Source: WLMZ01 sp043753895
Lineage (GTDB): Bacteria > Actinomycetota > Acidimicrobiia > Acidimicrobiales > Ilumatobacteraceae
DNA length: 64,000 nucleotides
NCBI GenBank assembly: GCA_043753895.1
Contig: JAYUWK010000160.1
Span: forward strand, 1-64,000
Reading direction: 5' to 3'
Shown here: positions 8,186-17,417 of the stretch, piece after piece
Layout: each line of letters begins with the position of its first letter
Numbering within the stretch: the first letter of the stretch is position 1
The notes under the pieces: generated by a model
Told to the model about the DNA's origin: nothing
Seen by the model: only the letters and a program-made list of their open reading frames with translations
The model's database searches: none
Program-made: the position numbers and the translations under genes

Positions 8186-10612
8186 ATGCGATCTCACGCG
8201 CGGGCGGTCATCATCGGCGGAGGTGTCGGCGGAGCGAGCATCGCCTATCACCTCACGCTCCTCGGATGGAACGACATCGTGTTGGTGGATCGCGACCAGC
8301 TCACCAGCGGTTCGACATTTCACTCTGCCGGTCTCGTCGGTCAGCTGCGCGGCAGCGTCACGCTCACGAAGATGATGATGTACGGAGCCGAGTTGTACCG
8401 CCGCCTGGGCGACGAGACGGGGCGCGATGTTGGTTGGCACGAAGTCGGTTCGCTGCGACTCGCCTCCACCCCCGAACGTCTCGAGGAACTCCGCCGTCAG
8501 GCCGGGTGGGCCAAGACCTTCGGTCTACCGCTCGATCTCATCAGCACTACCGAAGCGCTCGAACGCTTTCACGGATTGTTCGATCCCACCGATGTGTTAG
8601 GTGCGGTGTGGCTGCCTACCGATGGGTGGTTGAACCCGAGTGATCTCACGATGGCACTGGCGGCCGGGGCGCGCAGTCGCGGCGCCGAAATCGCCACGAT
8701 GACTCGTGTGTTGTCCATCGGCGTCGCCGAGTACGACGGTCGCAAGCGGGTCACGCACGTAGAGACCGACAAAGGCACCATCACCTGCGATGTCGTCGTC
8801 AACGCCGGCGGTATGTACGCGCACGAGATCGGACGCATGGTGGGCGTGAACGTGCCCATCGTGTCGATGGCGCACCAGTACGCAATCACCCGACCCAAGA
8901 TCACGATTCCTTCCGATCTCCCGACGATGCGCGACCCAGATCGACTGGTCTATTTTCGCGAGGAGGTCGGTGGGATGATCATGGGCGGCTACGAGCGCGA
9001 CCCCGATCCGTGGTGCCGCGACGGCAACATCCCACCCACGTTCAACAACACATTGCTCACCCCGGATTGGGATCGTTTCCTGCCTCTCACCGAGGCAGCA
9101 CAGACGTTGGTGCCGTGTATGGAGGATGCCGACGTGCATCAACTCATCAATGGGCCGGAGGCCTTCACCCCTGACGGCGAGTTCATCCTCGGCGAGAGCG
9201 AGGTGGGGGGTTTCTACGTCGCCGCCGGCTTCTGCGCGCACGGTATTGCTGGTGCCGGTGGCAACGGCAAGGTGATGGCCGAATGGATCGTCGGCGGCGA
9301 GCCACCGATGGATCTCTGGAAGATGGACATCCGCCGCTTCGGCAATCAGTATCGATCGCGCAATTTCAGTGTGACGCGCACGTACGAGGTATACAGCACG
9401 TACTACGACATCGTCTATCCGAACCACGAGCGTCAGGCGGGCCGGCCACTGCGCGTGCCTCCTGCCTACGCTCGTCATGTCGCACTCGATGCCGCATTCG
9501 GGGAAAAGAGCGGCTGGGAGCGCGTCAACTGGTACACCTCCAACGAAGACCCTGCGCACGAACACCTCCGGCCCCGCGGGTGGGCGGGTCAGCACTGGTC
9601 GACAGCGATCGTCACCGAGCATCTCGCCACACGCACAACCGCTGGGCTGTTCGACGAGTCGTCGTTTGCAAAGATCGAGGTCACGGGTTCTGGCGCCGCT
9701 GCGTTCTTACAGCGCATGTGCACGAACAACATCGACAAGCGCCCTGGCTCGATCACGTATACGCAGATGCTCAACTCCAAGGCCGGCATCGAGTGCGACT
9801 TCACCGTCACCCGACTCGAGGCCGAGCGATTTTTCATCGTCACTGGTACGGCGTTCGGCCGCCACGATCTGTCATGGATCACATCACATGCACCAACCGA
9901 TGGCTCGGTCGCGGTGCGCGATGTCACGCCGGCGATGGCGTGCTTCGGTCTCTGGGGTCCGAGGGCGCGAGACATCCTCACGTCGGTCAGTGCCGACGAC
10001 GTGTCGTTTCCGTACATGCAGGCGCGATACATCACCGTGGGCGACGTGCCGTGTTGGGCGCTGCGCGTCACCTACGTGGGTGAGACGGGTTGGGAGCTGT
10101 ACCCAACCGCAGAGTTCGGTCTGCGTTTGTGGGACACGCTCATCGCTGCGGGCGCACCCCACGGCCTGGTGCCCGGTGGATACCGTGCAATCGACTCGAT
10201 GCGTCTGGAGAAGGGCTACCGCGCCTGGGGCAGCGACATCACCAGTGAGACCGACCCGTACTCGGCAGGACTCGGCTTCGCCGTGCGCACCGACAAGTCC
10301 TTTGCCGGACGCGACAAGCTTCCGGCTGCCGAGGGTGGATCGCACCGGTTGCGCTGTCTGGTGCTTTCCGACTCACGTTCGGTCGCACTCGGCAACGAGC
10401 CGGTGTCGCTGGCCAACGGCGACATCGTCGGACGCGTCACCAGCGGCGGACTCGGCTATTCGCTTGGGGTGTCCATCGCGTATGCATGGTTGCCCGCTGC
10501 ATCGGCCGTACCCGGCACCGAGGTATCGGTAGAGGTGTTCGGCATCAGCGTGTCGGCAGAGGTACGTGCCGAGCCGCTCTACGACCCTCAGGGTGCTCGA
10601 TTGCGCGGTTGA
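8186..10612 (+). CDS. FAD-dependent dimethylglycine/sarcosine dehydrogenase-like protein with GcvT domain
   Basis: 808 residues, the usual size of the two-part family. The N-terminal half is a DAO-type oxidoreductase with the Rossmann motif IIGGGVGGASIAYHL and the flavin-site region TFHSAGLVGQLR. From about residue 430 the C-terminal half is a GcvT/aminomethyltransferase domain, normally using tetrahydrofolate to take up the one-carbon unit (WGPRARDIL, ETGWELYPT, YRAIDSMRLEKGYRAWG). The family demethylates dimethylglycine or sarcosine. The adjacent choline-kinase-like gene supports a role in choline/betaine-derived methylamine use. Which N-methyl substrate is used cannot be read from the sequence. 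Confidence 0.9.
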   Translation: MRSHARAVIIGGGVGGASIAYHLTLLGWNDIVLVDRDQLTSGSTFHSAGLVGQLRGSVTLTKMMMYGAELYRRLGDETGRDVGWHEVGSLRLASTPERLEELRRQAGWAKTFGLPLDLISTTEALERFHGLFDPTDVLGAVWLPTDGWLNPSDLTMALAAGARSRGAEIATMTRVLSIGVAEYDGRKRVTHVETDKGTITCDVVVNAGGMYAHEIGRMVGVNVPIVSMAHQYAITRPKITIPSDLPTMRDPDRLVYFREEVGGMIMGGYERDPDPWCRDGNIPPTFNNTLLTPDWDRFLPLTEAAQTLVPCMEDADVHQLINGPEAFTPDGEFILGESEVGGFYVAAGFCAHGIAGAGGNGKVMAEWIVGGEPPMDLWKMDIRRFGNQYRSRNFSVTRTYEVYSTYYDIVYPNHERQAGRPLRVPPAYARHVALDAAFGEKSGWERVNWYTSNEDPAHEHLRPRGWAGQHWSTAIVTEHLATRTTAGLFDESSFAKIEVTGSGAAAFLQRMCTNNIDKRPGSITYTQMLNSKAGIECDFTVTRLEAERFFIVTGTAFGRHDLSWITSHAPTDGSVAVRDVTPAMACFGLWGPRARDILTSVSADDVSFPYMQARYITVGDVPCWALRVTYVGETGWELYPTAEFGLRLWDTLIAAGAPHGLVPGGYRAIDSMRLEKGYRAWGSDITSETDPYSAGLGFAVRTDKSFAGRDKLPAAEGGSHRLRCLVLSDSRSVALGNEPVSLANGDIVGRVTSGGLGYSLGVSIAYAWLPAASAVPGTEVSVEVFGISVSAEVRAEPLYDPQGARLRG

Positions 10613-10634
10613 GATGCCGTCCGCGGAGGCGTGA

Positions 10635-11051
10635 TCAGCCAGCCCAGGGGCCAGCACCAGTGACGCGCTCGACATCAATGTGGATGACTCGGCCAGGGGG
10701 TGGATTGTCCATAGGTGGGAACTTCACACCCTCGCCGACAAAGCTCGACGCGAGCGCCTGCAACAACTCCGGCGCGCCGCCCTCTGTGATGGTCGCGCTG
10801 CCGTGCAAGACGGCGTAGTGGTCAAGGCCGATGGCGGTTTTGCCAGCAACCTCGAAACTCACCGCAACGCGCGGGTCGCGCTCGATGTTGCGCATCTTCT
10901 GCCCGGTGCCAAGGTGCGCAACGAGCACCTGATCGCCATCGCGTCCGAGCCAGATCATGGAGACCTGCGCACGACCATCGGCACCGAGTGTGATGAGATG
11001 GCCGTGCACGCCGGCGTCGATTGCGGCCTTCAGATCAGGATGCAGTTCCAT
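10635..11051 (-). CDS. Split-barrel PPOX-class flavin/F420-dependent oxidoreductase
   Basis: 138 residues, a single split beta-barrel domain of the pyridoxamine-oxidase-like superfamily. The N-terminal HGHLITLGADGRAQVSMIW, KMRNIERDPRVAVSF and YAVLHGSATITEGG match the actinobacterial F420-binding or FMN-binding small enzymes. It is convergent with the dehydrogenase gene. Cofactor and substrate cannot be decided here; F420 is likely in actinobacteria. Confidence 0.82.
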   Translation of the reverse strand: MELHPDLKAAIDAGVHGHLITLGADGRAQVSMIWLGRDGDQVLVAHLGTGQKMRNIERDPRVAVSFEVAGKTAIGLDHYAVLHGSATITEGGAPELLQALASSFVGEGVKFPPMDNPPPGRVIHIDVERVTGAGPWAG

Positions 11052-11075
11052 GCGTGCAGCATATTCGCAAACGCA

Positions 11076-11103
11076 AACGGCCGGCCCCGAAGAGCCGGCC
11101 GTT
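11076..11103 (-). terminator. GC-rich hairpin after the repeat-domain gene
   Basis: A 10-bp perfect stem, AACGGCCGGC paired with GCCGGCCGTT, starts 15 bases beyond the stop of the minus-strand gene ending at 11119. On that strand it is followed by TTTGCGTTTGCG, a weak T-rich tail, consistent with an intrinsic terminator. It is nearly the same sequence as the hairpin at 13721-13748. Confidence 0.7.
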
Positions 11104-11118
11104 CAGCGACAGTGTCGC

Positions 11119-12282
11119 TCAGTCGACGATGAAGTACCCGGAGAGATCGACGACGAGATGCGTGCCGCTCTGAGAGAAGAGACTCAACGTGTTGCCCGAA
11201 CCGACGCCCAGGATCGCCGCGTTCGGAATCGTCTGGCCGACATGTTCCACGTTGAGACTCGACACCGCCGGCATTCCCGCGCCCGCCGGCCATGCCGTCA
11301 CAAAGCCTGCATTCGCTGCCTCCGTGGCGGTCACGTTGATCACCACTGCCGACGCCGGGGAGCCGGGGAGCACGTCAAACGAGGTGACCCCACCGGGGGG
11401 CAGTTTGTGGTCCGGTCGGGCATCGAGCACGCGCTGGGGAGTCAGCGGTACGAAGATGCCCAAATACGACGCCGGCGCTGTGTCATCGGTGTAGTAGCCG
11501 GTGATGTCCACGATGAGGTGCGTGCCCGATTGTGAGAACAGCGAGATCTTCCCGCCGACTCCCACGGGCACGATGGCCAGGTTCGCAATAGTCTGACCGG
11601 CGCCATTCACGTTGAGGTTCGACGCGACCGGCCTTGGGTTGCCAGCGGGCCACGCAGTGACGAAACCCGGCCCAAACGATTCCGTTGCGGTGATGTTGAC
11701 TACGACGGCTGCGGCATTGGATGGAACGCCTGCGGCGTTGAGCACGGTGAGGTCACGCGAGCCGCCAACCCCCAACGGGGTCGTGGTCAAGCGGGTATCC
11801 ATCATTCGGTTCGGCGTGACCGGGATGAAGCGGCCTTCGGTACCGTCGCTCATCGGGGTGTAGAAGCCGGCGATATCGACGACGAGGTGTGTGCCCGCCT
11901 GAGTGAACAGCGAAACCATCCCGCCGATGCCCACCGGCACCGTGACGAGATTCGGGATGGTCTGGCCCGCGTATTCGAGGTTGAGGCTGGACACGGTCGG
12001 CTGCGGGCGGCATGTTGGATAGACGGTGACGAAGCCCGCCGCGGTTGCCTCTGTCGCAGTGACGTTGAGCACGACCGCTGTGGCACCGATCGCTGCGGTG
12101 ATCGGCAGTAACGCGCCGGGTCCGGCAACTTGCACGAGCGTCGTCGACCCCGGGCCTGGCTTGGTGCCACTCTTCCTGGTGTCGAGCAGTCGGGTCGGGT
12201 TGACCGCAACATACTGGGACGGCGTTTGGCCATCGACGTCGAGATCAACCTCGACGGTGTGGCAGACCAAGGCCACACACAC
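11119..12282 (-). pseudogene. C-terminal half of split secreted protein: three repeated adhesin-like domains
   Basis: This open frame continues the frame of the beta-helix gene upstream after one TAG codon (12310-12312). Read through, the junction is YVSELG-stop-VGPDAFGYQVC, matching a single Ig/cadherin-like domain, so this is the 3' part of one original gene. It holds three homologous units of about 120 residues. Each begins PTRLLDTR, PNRMMDTR or PQRVLDAR, continues with NVTATE and GFVT..P, and ends SLF.Q.GTHLVVDI.G(Y/F)Y. Such units are common at the ends of secreted actinobacterial proteins. On its own it lacks a signal peptide and would not be exported. Confidence 0.7.
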
Positions 12283-12309
12283 TTGGTAGCCAAAAGCATC
12301 GGGGCCGAC

Positions 12310-13614
12310 CTAACCGAGTTCAGAGACGTAGGAGATGTGGGTACCGACGAAGACGGCGGTGCCGTGGCTGGGTCCGATGAAGATCGACAACGATCCGCCG
12401 TGCATCGGCGAGGTCACCGTGAAAGCATCGGCTCCGGGGTCATCGGTGAACACGTCGATGTCGCTGGTCCGCAGGGTATCGACGAGGGCCGTATCACTGG
12501 CTGCAATGACGGTGCGTTCGTACGCGCCAACGTCGCATATCTGACTCGGAGTCGGCCGGGGCACACCACGCTGATCGAACTCACCGCTTCCGCAGGTGTC
12601 GAGGTTCACGGCCGGGCTGTCGAACTTCAATGCGAGCGTCTTTGTGAAACCGCCGTTGTCGGCGAGCGGGTTCAAACCCGGATCAGCGTTGTTGAGGGTG
12701 AGCAGGTTGAATGTGCTTGTTCCGCACGAGTTGTCGCTGACCACGTTGGCACCCGTCTTGTTGTACGTCGCGTCGCTGCACTGGCGACCGGTGTTGCTGA
12801 CAACCATCGTGTCCACCAGCGCCATCGCCCCATTGCCGACTGTTGCGACAGCACCACCGCTTGCTGCGGTGTTGAGTGCGATGGTGTCATGGTCGAGAGT
12901 CCACAGGTTTGCGCCCAAGCCGCCGCCCTCGTTCCACAGTGCCGATTGCGCGACGGCGGAGTTGGCGGTGATGGTCGTGTTGTAGATGACCAACGGAAGT
13001 CCGCTACCGATCACTGCCCCACCGTTACCGATGGCGTTGTTGCCGTTGATCGTGGAGCTGTCGATCAGCGCCAACCCACCGCTACTCGCGAAGTAGATCG
13101 CGCCGCCGCCCTTACCTGCGCCGGTGGACTTGTTCTCCGAGAGCGTGGAGTTGGTGATCGAGAATGCGCCGTTGGTCGAGATCGCGCCGCCGTTGACACT
13201 GGTATTGCCGCCGGTGATGGTGAGGTTGGTGAGGGTGAGCTTGCCCGCGTTGAGTACCTCGAATGCCCGCTCGCCGATGCTGGTCGCATCGATGATGGTC
13301 ACGCCAGCACCCGCGCCGTTGATGGTGAGCGGTTGCGTCACGTCGAGGTCGCCGGAGACGTTTGCGTTTTCGAGCGCGGCGGCAAGGGTCAGTTTGTAGG
13401 TGCCTTGCACCAGGGTGATCACATCCGCCGCAGCGTCGGCATTCGCAGTGGTGATCGCGGCTCGCAGCGACGATGGCGATCCATCGGTGAGGGTGGTCAC
13501 CGTTTGGGGGGTCGTGGCACCCACGACGCTCACCGTAGAGACCGCAACCGTGGTGGCAACGAGGGAGCCCAGCGCGAGCGCGCGGAGCAGGGGTACGAAC
13601 TTCTTTGTTTGCAT
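12310..13614 (-). CDS. Secreted right-handed beta-helix (choice-of-anchor Q-type) protein, cut by in-frame TAG
   Basis: The ATG at 13614 begins a clear signal peptide (MQTKKFVPLLRALALGSLV, then a small-residue cleavage region near VGA-TTP). An upstream start at 13671 would bury it. The mature part opens with a SLRAAITTAN motif and runs as repeated G-G-A-I/N-S-T rungs typical of parallel beta-helices (GGAISTNGAFSITNSTLSEN), with the DNGG.T.TLAL and DVGAYE endings of the choice-of-anchor Q family. After that an Ig/cadherin-like domain begins and is interrupted by TAG at 12310-12312. Probable role: cell-surface or secreted adhesin. With read-through the full protein would be about 831 residues (11119-13614). 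Confidence 0.75.
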   Translation of the reverse strand: MQTKKFVPLLRALALGSLVATTVAVSTVSVVGATTPQTVTTLTDGSPSSLRAAITTANADAAADVITLVQGTYKLTLAAALENANVSGDLDVTQPLTINGAGAGVTIIDATSIGERAFEVLNAGKLTLTNLTITGGNTSVNGGAISTNGAFSITNSTLSENKSTGAGKGGGAIYFASSGGLALIDSSTINGNNAIGNGGAVIGSGLPLVIYNTTITANSAVAQSALWNEGGGLGANLWTLDHDTIALNTAASGGAVATVGNGAMALVDTMVVSNTGRQCSDATYNKTGANVVSDNSCGTSTFNLLTLNNADPGLNPLADNGGFTKTLALKFDSPAVNLDTCGSGEFDQRGVPRPTPSQICDVGAYERTVIAASDTALVDTLRTSDIDVFTDDPGADAFTVTSPMHGGSLSIFIGPSHGTAVFVGTHISYVSELG

Positions 13615-13720
13615 TCCACGACTCTGTGCGAGATCGACGGCGTTGTCGTGAGTAAGTCGTTGCTCAAACAACCGCGCCGGGATCTAAACCAACTCTGAGT
13701 AATCGCACCGTTGTCGCGCA

Positions 13721-13748
13721 AACGGCCGGCCCCGAGGGGCCGGCCGTT
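13721..13748 (-). terminator. Strong GC-rich terminator hairpin after the APC permease gene
   Basis: A 13-bp perfect stem (AACGGCCGGCCCC with GGGGCCGGCCGTT) and a two-base loop lie 25 bases past the stop of the minus-strand permease gene. Only a short T run follows (GTTTGCG), as is usual for high-GC terminators. It also separates the permease from the secreted-protein gene, whose promoter must therefore lie within about 13615-13720. Confidence 0.75.
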
Positions 13749-13772
13749 CAGCAACACAGTGACCGGGTCGCG

Positions 13773-15422
13773 TTACAGCGCGCCGTGCTCGAGCGCATCG
13801 AGTTCTTGCTCGATGGCACGAAGCTCTTCTGGAGTACCCATCACCTTGGGACCGGTGAACCACTTCCGACCCGACAGTGCCCAGTAGAGAGCAAACACGA
13901 TGAAGGCGCCGATGATCAAAGGTCCGGTGAAATTCACGTTGTTCTGCCGGAAGAAGCCCGACTCGGTCCCATCGGCATTGAGAATCGCGTTGCCGCTTCC
14001 CCAGAAAGGCCAGAAGGGCCAGAACAGCGGCGCAAAGAAAAGGATCGTGATGAACCCGATCCAGATCAACGACGTCCACCCGACGACCTTGTGCCAGCCC
14101 TTCAGATGCCACGGACCGGTCTTGAAATCGGGGTTGGTGATACGAAGGTAAATGGGGATCGCGTAGGAGATGTACAAACCAATCACACAGATCCCGGTCA
14201 TCGCGAAGAACGCCGTGGAGTACCCACCCTTCTGGTACAGCGACAGCGCGCCCACGATTGCCGCCAGTGTCACGCCGAGCCAGATCGAGTTCGTTGGTGT
14301 GCGGGTCTTGGGGTTGATCTTGTGCCAGAACTTCGAGCCGGGCAGGGCGCCGTCACGACTGAAGGCGTAGATCATTCGGCTGTTGGCGGTGACCGAGGCC
14401 ATGCCGCAGAAGTACTGGGCCACGATCGAGATCAGAACCAAGAGCTTGGCCGTAGCATCGCCGACTGCGCTGGACAGCAAGCGCGGCGCAGCATTCACCA
14501 AGAAGGTGTCACCACCGCCGCCGAATGCAATCGCGGTGTAAGCATCGTTGTCCTTGGGCAGCACCTTTGTCATCGCGAGGTTCAGCAAGAACCCGGCGAT
14601 CGCCGAGATGTAGATGGCCCGCACGATGGCCTTCGGCGCCTCGGTGCGTGCACCGACGGTCTCTTCGCTCACGTGGGCCGATGCATCGAAACCGGTGATG
14701 GTGTACTGCGCGAGGAGCAACCCGAGGGCGAACAGGTAAATGGTGACGAAGGTGCCACCGGTCCAGCCGGAGAGGCCTGGAGGCGCGGAGTCGAAGAGGT
14801 GGGTGAGACCGCGCTGACCGGGCTTGCTCGTGAACATGAGGACGCAGAAGATGATCGCCACGCCGAACACATGCCACCACACGCTCACGTCGCCGAGGAT
14901 GCGCACCAGCTTCACACCAAAGATGTTGAGCACGGCATGCGAGACCAACACGCACAGATAGATCGCGAACACCGTCCAGGCGGTGAGCTTGAACGAGTCG
15001 TTGAACATGCGGATGAAGTACCCGATGAAAATCGCGAGCGCATAGTCGACGCTGGCGATCACGCCGATCTGACCGGTGAGGTTGAACCAACCGGTGAACC
15101 ACGCCCAACGGGGTCCGTTCTTGCGGGCCAACTTCGCCGACCAGTAGTACAGCCCGCCAGCAGTTGGGTACGCAGAGCAGATCTCGCCCATTGCCATACC
15201 CACGAGCAACGCAAAGAAACCCACCACGATCCAACCGACCATGATCACGCGGGGCCCGCCAGTGACCATACCCAGCCAGTAACTGGTCATGCCTCCGGCG
15301 AGGATCGAGATAATCGAAAAGCTGATTGCAAAGTTGCTGAAGCCACCAAGACCACGTCTCAGCTCCTGGGCGTAGCCCAGATGGTGCAGATGGTCCCTGT
15401 CGTGATCTACATGTTCCGTCAT
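13773..15422 (-). CDS. APC-superfamily amino acid/amine permease
   Basis: 549 residues with about 12 hydrophobic helices, an ordinary length for the amino acid-polyamine-organocation family. The first helix motif GFSNFAISFSIISILAGG and the following GGPRVIMVGWIVV and SAYPTAGGLYYWSAKLA are the substrate-site signatures of the GABA/choline-type subgroup. Its neighbours are two class-I glutamine amidotransferases. One is PuuD-like (17418-18143, opposite strand), so a gamma-glutamylated amine or polyamine route is possible. The substrate is unproven. Confidence 0.88.
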   Translation of the reverse strand: MTEHVDHDRDHLHHLGYAQELRRGLGGFSNFAISFSIISILAGGMTSYWLGMVTGGPRVIMVGWIVVGFFALLVGMAMGEICSAYPTAGGLYYWSAKLARKNGPRWAWFTGWFNLTGQIGVIASVDYALAIFIGYFIRMFNDSFKLTAWTVFAIYLCVLVSHAVLNIFGVKLVRILGDVSVWWHVFGVAIIFCVLMFTSKPGQRGLTHLFDSAPPGLSGWTGGTFVTIYLFALGLLLAQYTITGFDASAHVSEETVGARTEAPKAIVRAIYISAIAGFLLNLAMTKVLPKDNDAYTAIAFGGGGDTFLVNAAPRLLSSAVGDATAKLLVLISIVAQYFCGMASVTANSRMIYAFSRDGALPGSKFWHKINPKTRTPTNSIWLGVTLAAIVGALSLYQKGGYSTAFFAMTGICVIGLYISYAIPIYLRITNPDFKTGPWHLKGWHKVVGWTSLIWIGFITILFFAPLFWPFWPFWGSGNAILNADGTESGFFRQNNVNFTGPLIIGAFIVFALYWALSGRKWFTGPKVMGTPEELRAIEQELDALEHGAL

Positions 15423-15554
15423 TGGCGTGTTCCTCCCGCGGTGCTACTCCCCCGAGTAGCTGACTCGGCATGGTTTAGCACGTATCAAGATGGCTGTTTC
15501 ACAAACGCACACGATCATCATCTGCCCACCACACAGTGGCCGCACAAGCTGCAA

Positions 15555-16235
15555 TCAGCTACCGACGACGGACTCCAGATACCAGTCGACGATACGTTCG
15601 GCATTCGCTCGGCTGAGCAACACGTTGCGCGATGTCTCCGCACGCATCGCATCAGTCGACGAACCTCGTGCGTGCAATTCGGCTGCGCCACCGCCGCCGC
15701 TGGACCAGCGCGTGATCATCGTCTCGTTGGCTTCGGGGTGGAACTGTGTCGCAAAGGTGCGGCCGATCCGGAACGCTTGCGGCGCAAGGGGCGAACGGGC
15801 GAGCTCGGTCGCGCCGGATGGCAGCGTGACGACGTCGTAGTGCCATTGCAGCCAAGGACCAGCCGGGATGACGTCAGGAATGTCGCTGACGATGTTGTCG
15901 TACCAACCGATCTCTGGCTCGGTGCCGCGCTGCACCGTTCCACCGAGCGCGTGCGCGATCGATTGTGCTCCGTAGCAGATGCCATAGATGGGCAGGTTGT
16001 GCGCATGTGCCTGTCGGATGAGCGCCAGTTCGGCGGCAACCTCGTCGGCAAGATGGGGCCAGTACACCGACCACTCCGAGCCCATCAGCAGAACGAGGTC
16101 GATGACGTCGAGCGACGGCCATTCACTCGGTCGTTCGCGATGACACTCGTTGAACGAAAAGCCGTGACTTCGGAATCGCTCGCCCACGAAACCGGCATCA
16201 CAATCGTCGGCGTTGGCAATGAGCAGTGCACGCAC
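15555..16235 (-). CDS. Class-I glutamine amidotransferase-like protein
   Basis: 226 residues from GTG 16235. The nucleophile elbow GICYGAQ gives the catalytic Cys, and FATQFHPEAN gives the catalytic His-Glu pair, so the GATase1 triad is intact. There is no synthetase domain. Stand-alone members of this GMP-synthase-like group act on gamma-glutamyl amides or have unknown partners. It is encoded 132 bases upstream of the APC permease gene on the same strand and may be expressed with it. Confidence 0.85.
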   Translation of the reverse strand: MRALLIANADDCDAGFVGERFRSHGFSFNECHRERPSEWPSLDVIDLVLLMGSEWSVYWPHLADEVAAELALIRQAHAHNLPIYGICYGAQSIAHALGGTVQRGTEPEIGWYDNIVSDIPDVIPAGPWLQWHYDVVTLPSGATELARSPLAPQAFRIGRTFATQFHPEANETMITRWSSGGGGAAELHARGSSTDAMRAETSRNVLLSRANAERIVDWYLESVVGS

Positions 16236-16273
16236 GTTTGTACCGTAGCCACGATGGTGGACCGGTGCTCCAT

Positions 16274-16306
16274 GTGGGGCTCACGTGGGGCTCACGTGGG
16301 GCTCAC
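16274..16306. repeat. Three perfect copies of an 11-bp tandem repeat
   Basis: GTGGGGCTCAC occurs three times head to tail between the divergent amidotransferase and AbiEi/DUF559 genes, about 40 bases upstream of the GTG at 16235. It could be a regulator-binding array or simple slippage. Further along are two small hairpins, CCCCC/GGGGG (16345-16362) and GGTGTG/CACACC (16384-16405). Confidence 0.6.
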
Positions 16307-16452
16307 GTCGCTCCGCCGCGACTGCCCATCGCCAAGACTGTCCGCCCCCGTTTCCTTGGGGGTTTGGTGAAATAGCCACGTGCGGTGTGGTTTTCCCAAC
16401 ACACCTCCAGCCATTCTTCCCATCGCGACGGCCCGCAAGCACACAGTCCCGC

Positions 16453-17352
16453 GTGCATGCACTTCTCGATCCACTTCTGCGCACACAACACGGGGTCGTC
16501 ACACGACAGCAGTGTCGCGAGGTCGGCCTCACGAACCGTCAAGTCGACACGCTCCTGGGCAATGGGTTGCTTGTCCCCGTGTTCAGAGCTGTCTTTCGTG
16601 ACCCTGCGTCGCCGATCACGGTCGAACAGCGTGCGCTCGCCAGCGCGCGCGCCGGAGGTGACGGTGCCGTCGCATCACATCGCCTCGCACTCGCTCTCTG
16701 GGGAATGCGTAACTATCGATGCGATCTGTGCGAGATCACAGCTCCGCGCAAGGTGGTCCATCCAGGGCTGATCGCCCACCGTTCGAGGATTCGGATCATT
16801 CCCAAGATCGTGCGTGGTGTTCCGGTCACAACTCCCGCTCGGACGCTGTTGGACTGCGCAAGCGTCATCAGTGCACCGCTCGTCGCTCGTTTCGCCGAGA
16901 CGTGGCTCTCCACGGGTGTCGTGACCCTCAAGCAACTCGATAGAGAGCTTTCCGTCTCGAACGGGCACCACGGGGCGGGCGTCCTTGGGTCTGCGCTGTC
17001 GAACAGGACGCTCGGTCGTGACGAGGCTGATTCGCCGGCCGAGGCAACGCTCGGCAAGTTACTGATGAGGCATCTTCTTCCGCGACCAACATCCCATCAT
17101 CTTGTGACCGTCTCATCCGGTTCCACCTTCGAGCTTGACTGGAGCTACCCCGATCGACAACTTGCGTTCGAAATGGACGGCTACGGAGTGCACCTCCGGT
17201 CGCTCGACGCCTTTGAGCACGACCACTTTCGGCGCAATGAGCTCGAGATCGACGGTTGGACGGTGCTCAATTTCAGCCGACGGCACGTCGAACGGTCTCC
17301 GGCGAAGGTGATCGATCAAGTCCGGCGACTTCTTGGGCGCAGGGTGAGGTGA
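16453..17352 (+). CDS. AbiEi-antitoxin-like / DUF559 endonuclease-fold protein
   Basis: The GTG at 16453 (VHALLDPLL) gives 299 residues and a natural start for the family. The frame is open back to 16285, but that stretch crosses the tandem repeats and is not protein-like. The N-terminal part is a winged-helix AbiEi-type domain (GVVTRQQCREVGLTNRQV, then a VYRG-like VFRAVFRD). The C-terminal part is Vsr/PD-(D/E)XK-like: FELDWSYPDRQLAFEMDG, then RRNELEIDGWTVLNF. Such orphan proteins are common in actinobacteria and are not accompanied by an AbiEii toxin here. Nuclease activity is plausible but unproven. Confidence 0.75.
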   Translation: MHALLDPLLRTQHGVVTRQQCREVGLTNRQVDTLLGNGLLVPVFRAVFRDPASPITVEQRALASARAGGDGAVASHRLALALWGMRNYRCDLCEITAPRKVVHPGLIAHRSRIRIIPKIVRGVPVTTPARTLLDCASVISAPLVARFAETWLSTGVVTLKQLDRELSVSNGHHGAGVLGSALSNRTLGRDEADSPAEATLGKLLMRHLLPRPTSHHLVTVSSGSTFELDWSYPDRQLAFEMDGYGVHLRSLDAFEHDHFRRNELEIDGWTVLNFSRRHVERSPAKVIDQVRRLLGRRVR

Positions 17353-17417
17353 CTTTGGCACAGGTGACGTGGCGCATTGACCAAACACGGCGAATCGTCA
17401 ACGCAAGATGCGGCAGA

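Noticed and set aside
12130..13698. 522-residue open frame on the plus strand
   Set aside because: Antisense to the beta-helix gene; composition rich in Arg/Glu/His as expected for a shadow.
13785..16370. 861-residue open frame on the plus strand
   Set aside because: Antisense to the APC permease and amidotransferase genes; product is Arg/His/Gly-rich without any domain.
16285..16452. Upstream extension of the AbiEi/DUF559 gene
   Set aside because: It crosses the 11-bp tandem repeats and has no homology-like sequence; GTG 16453 fits the family start.
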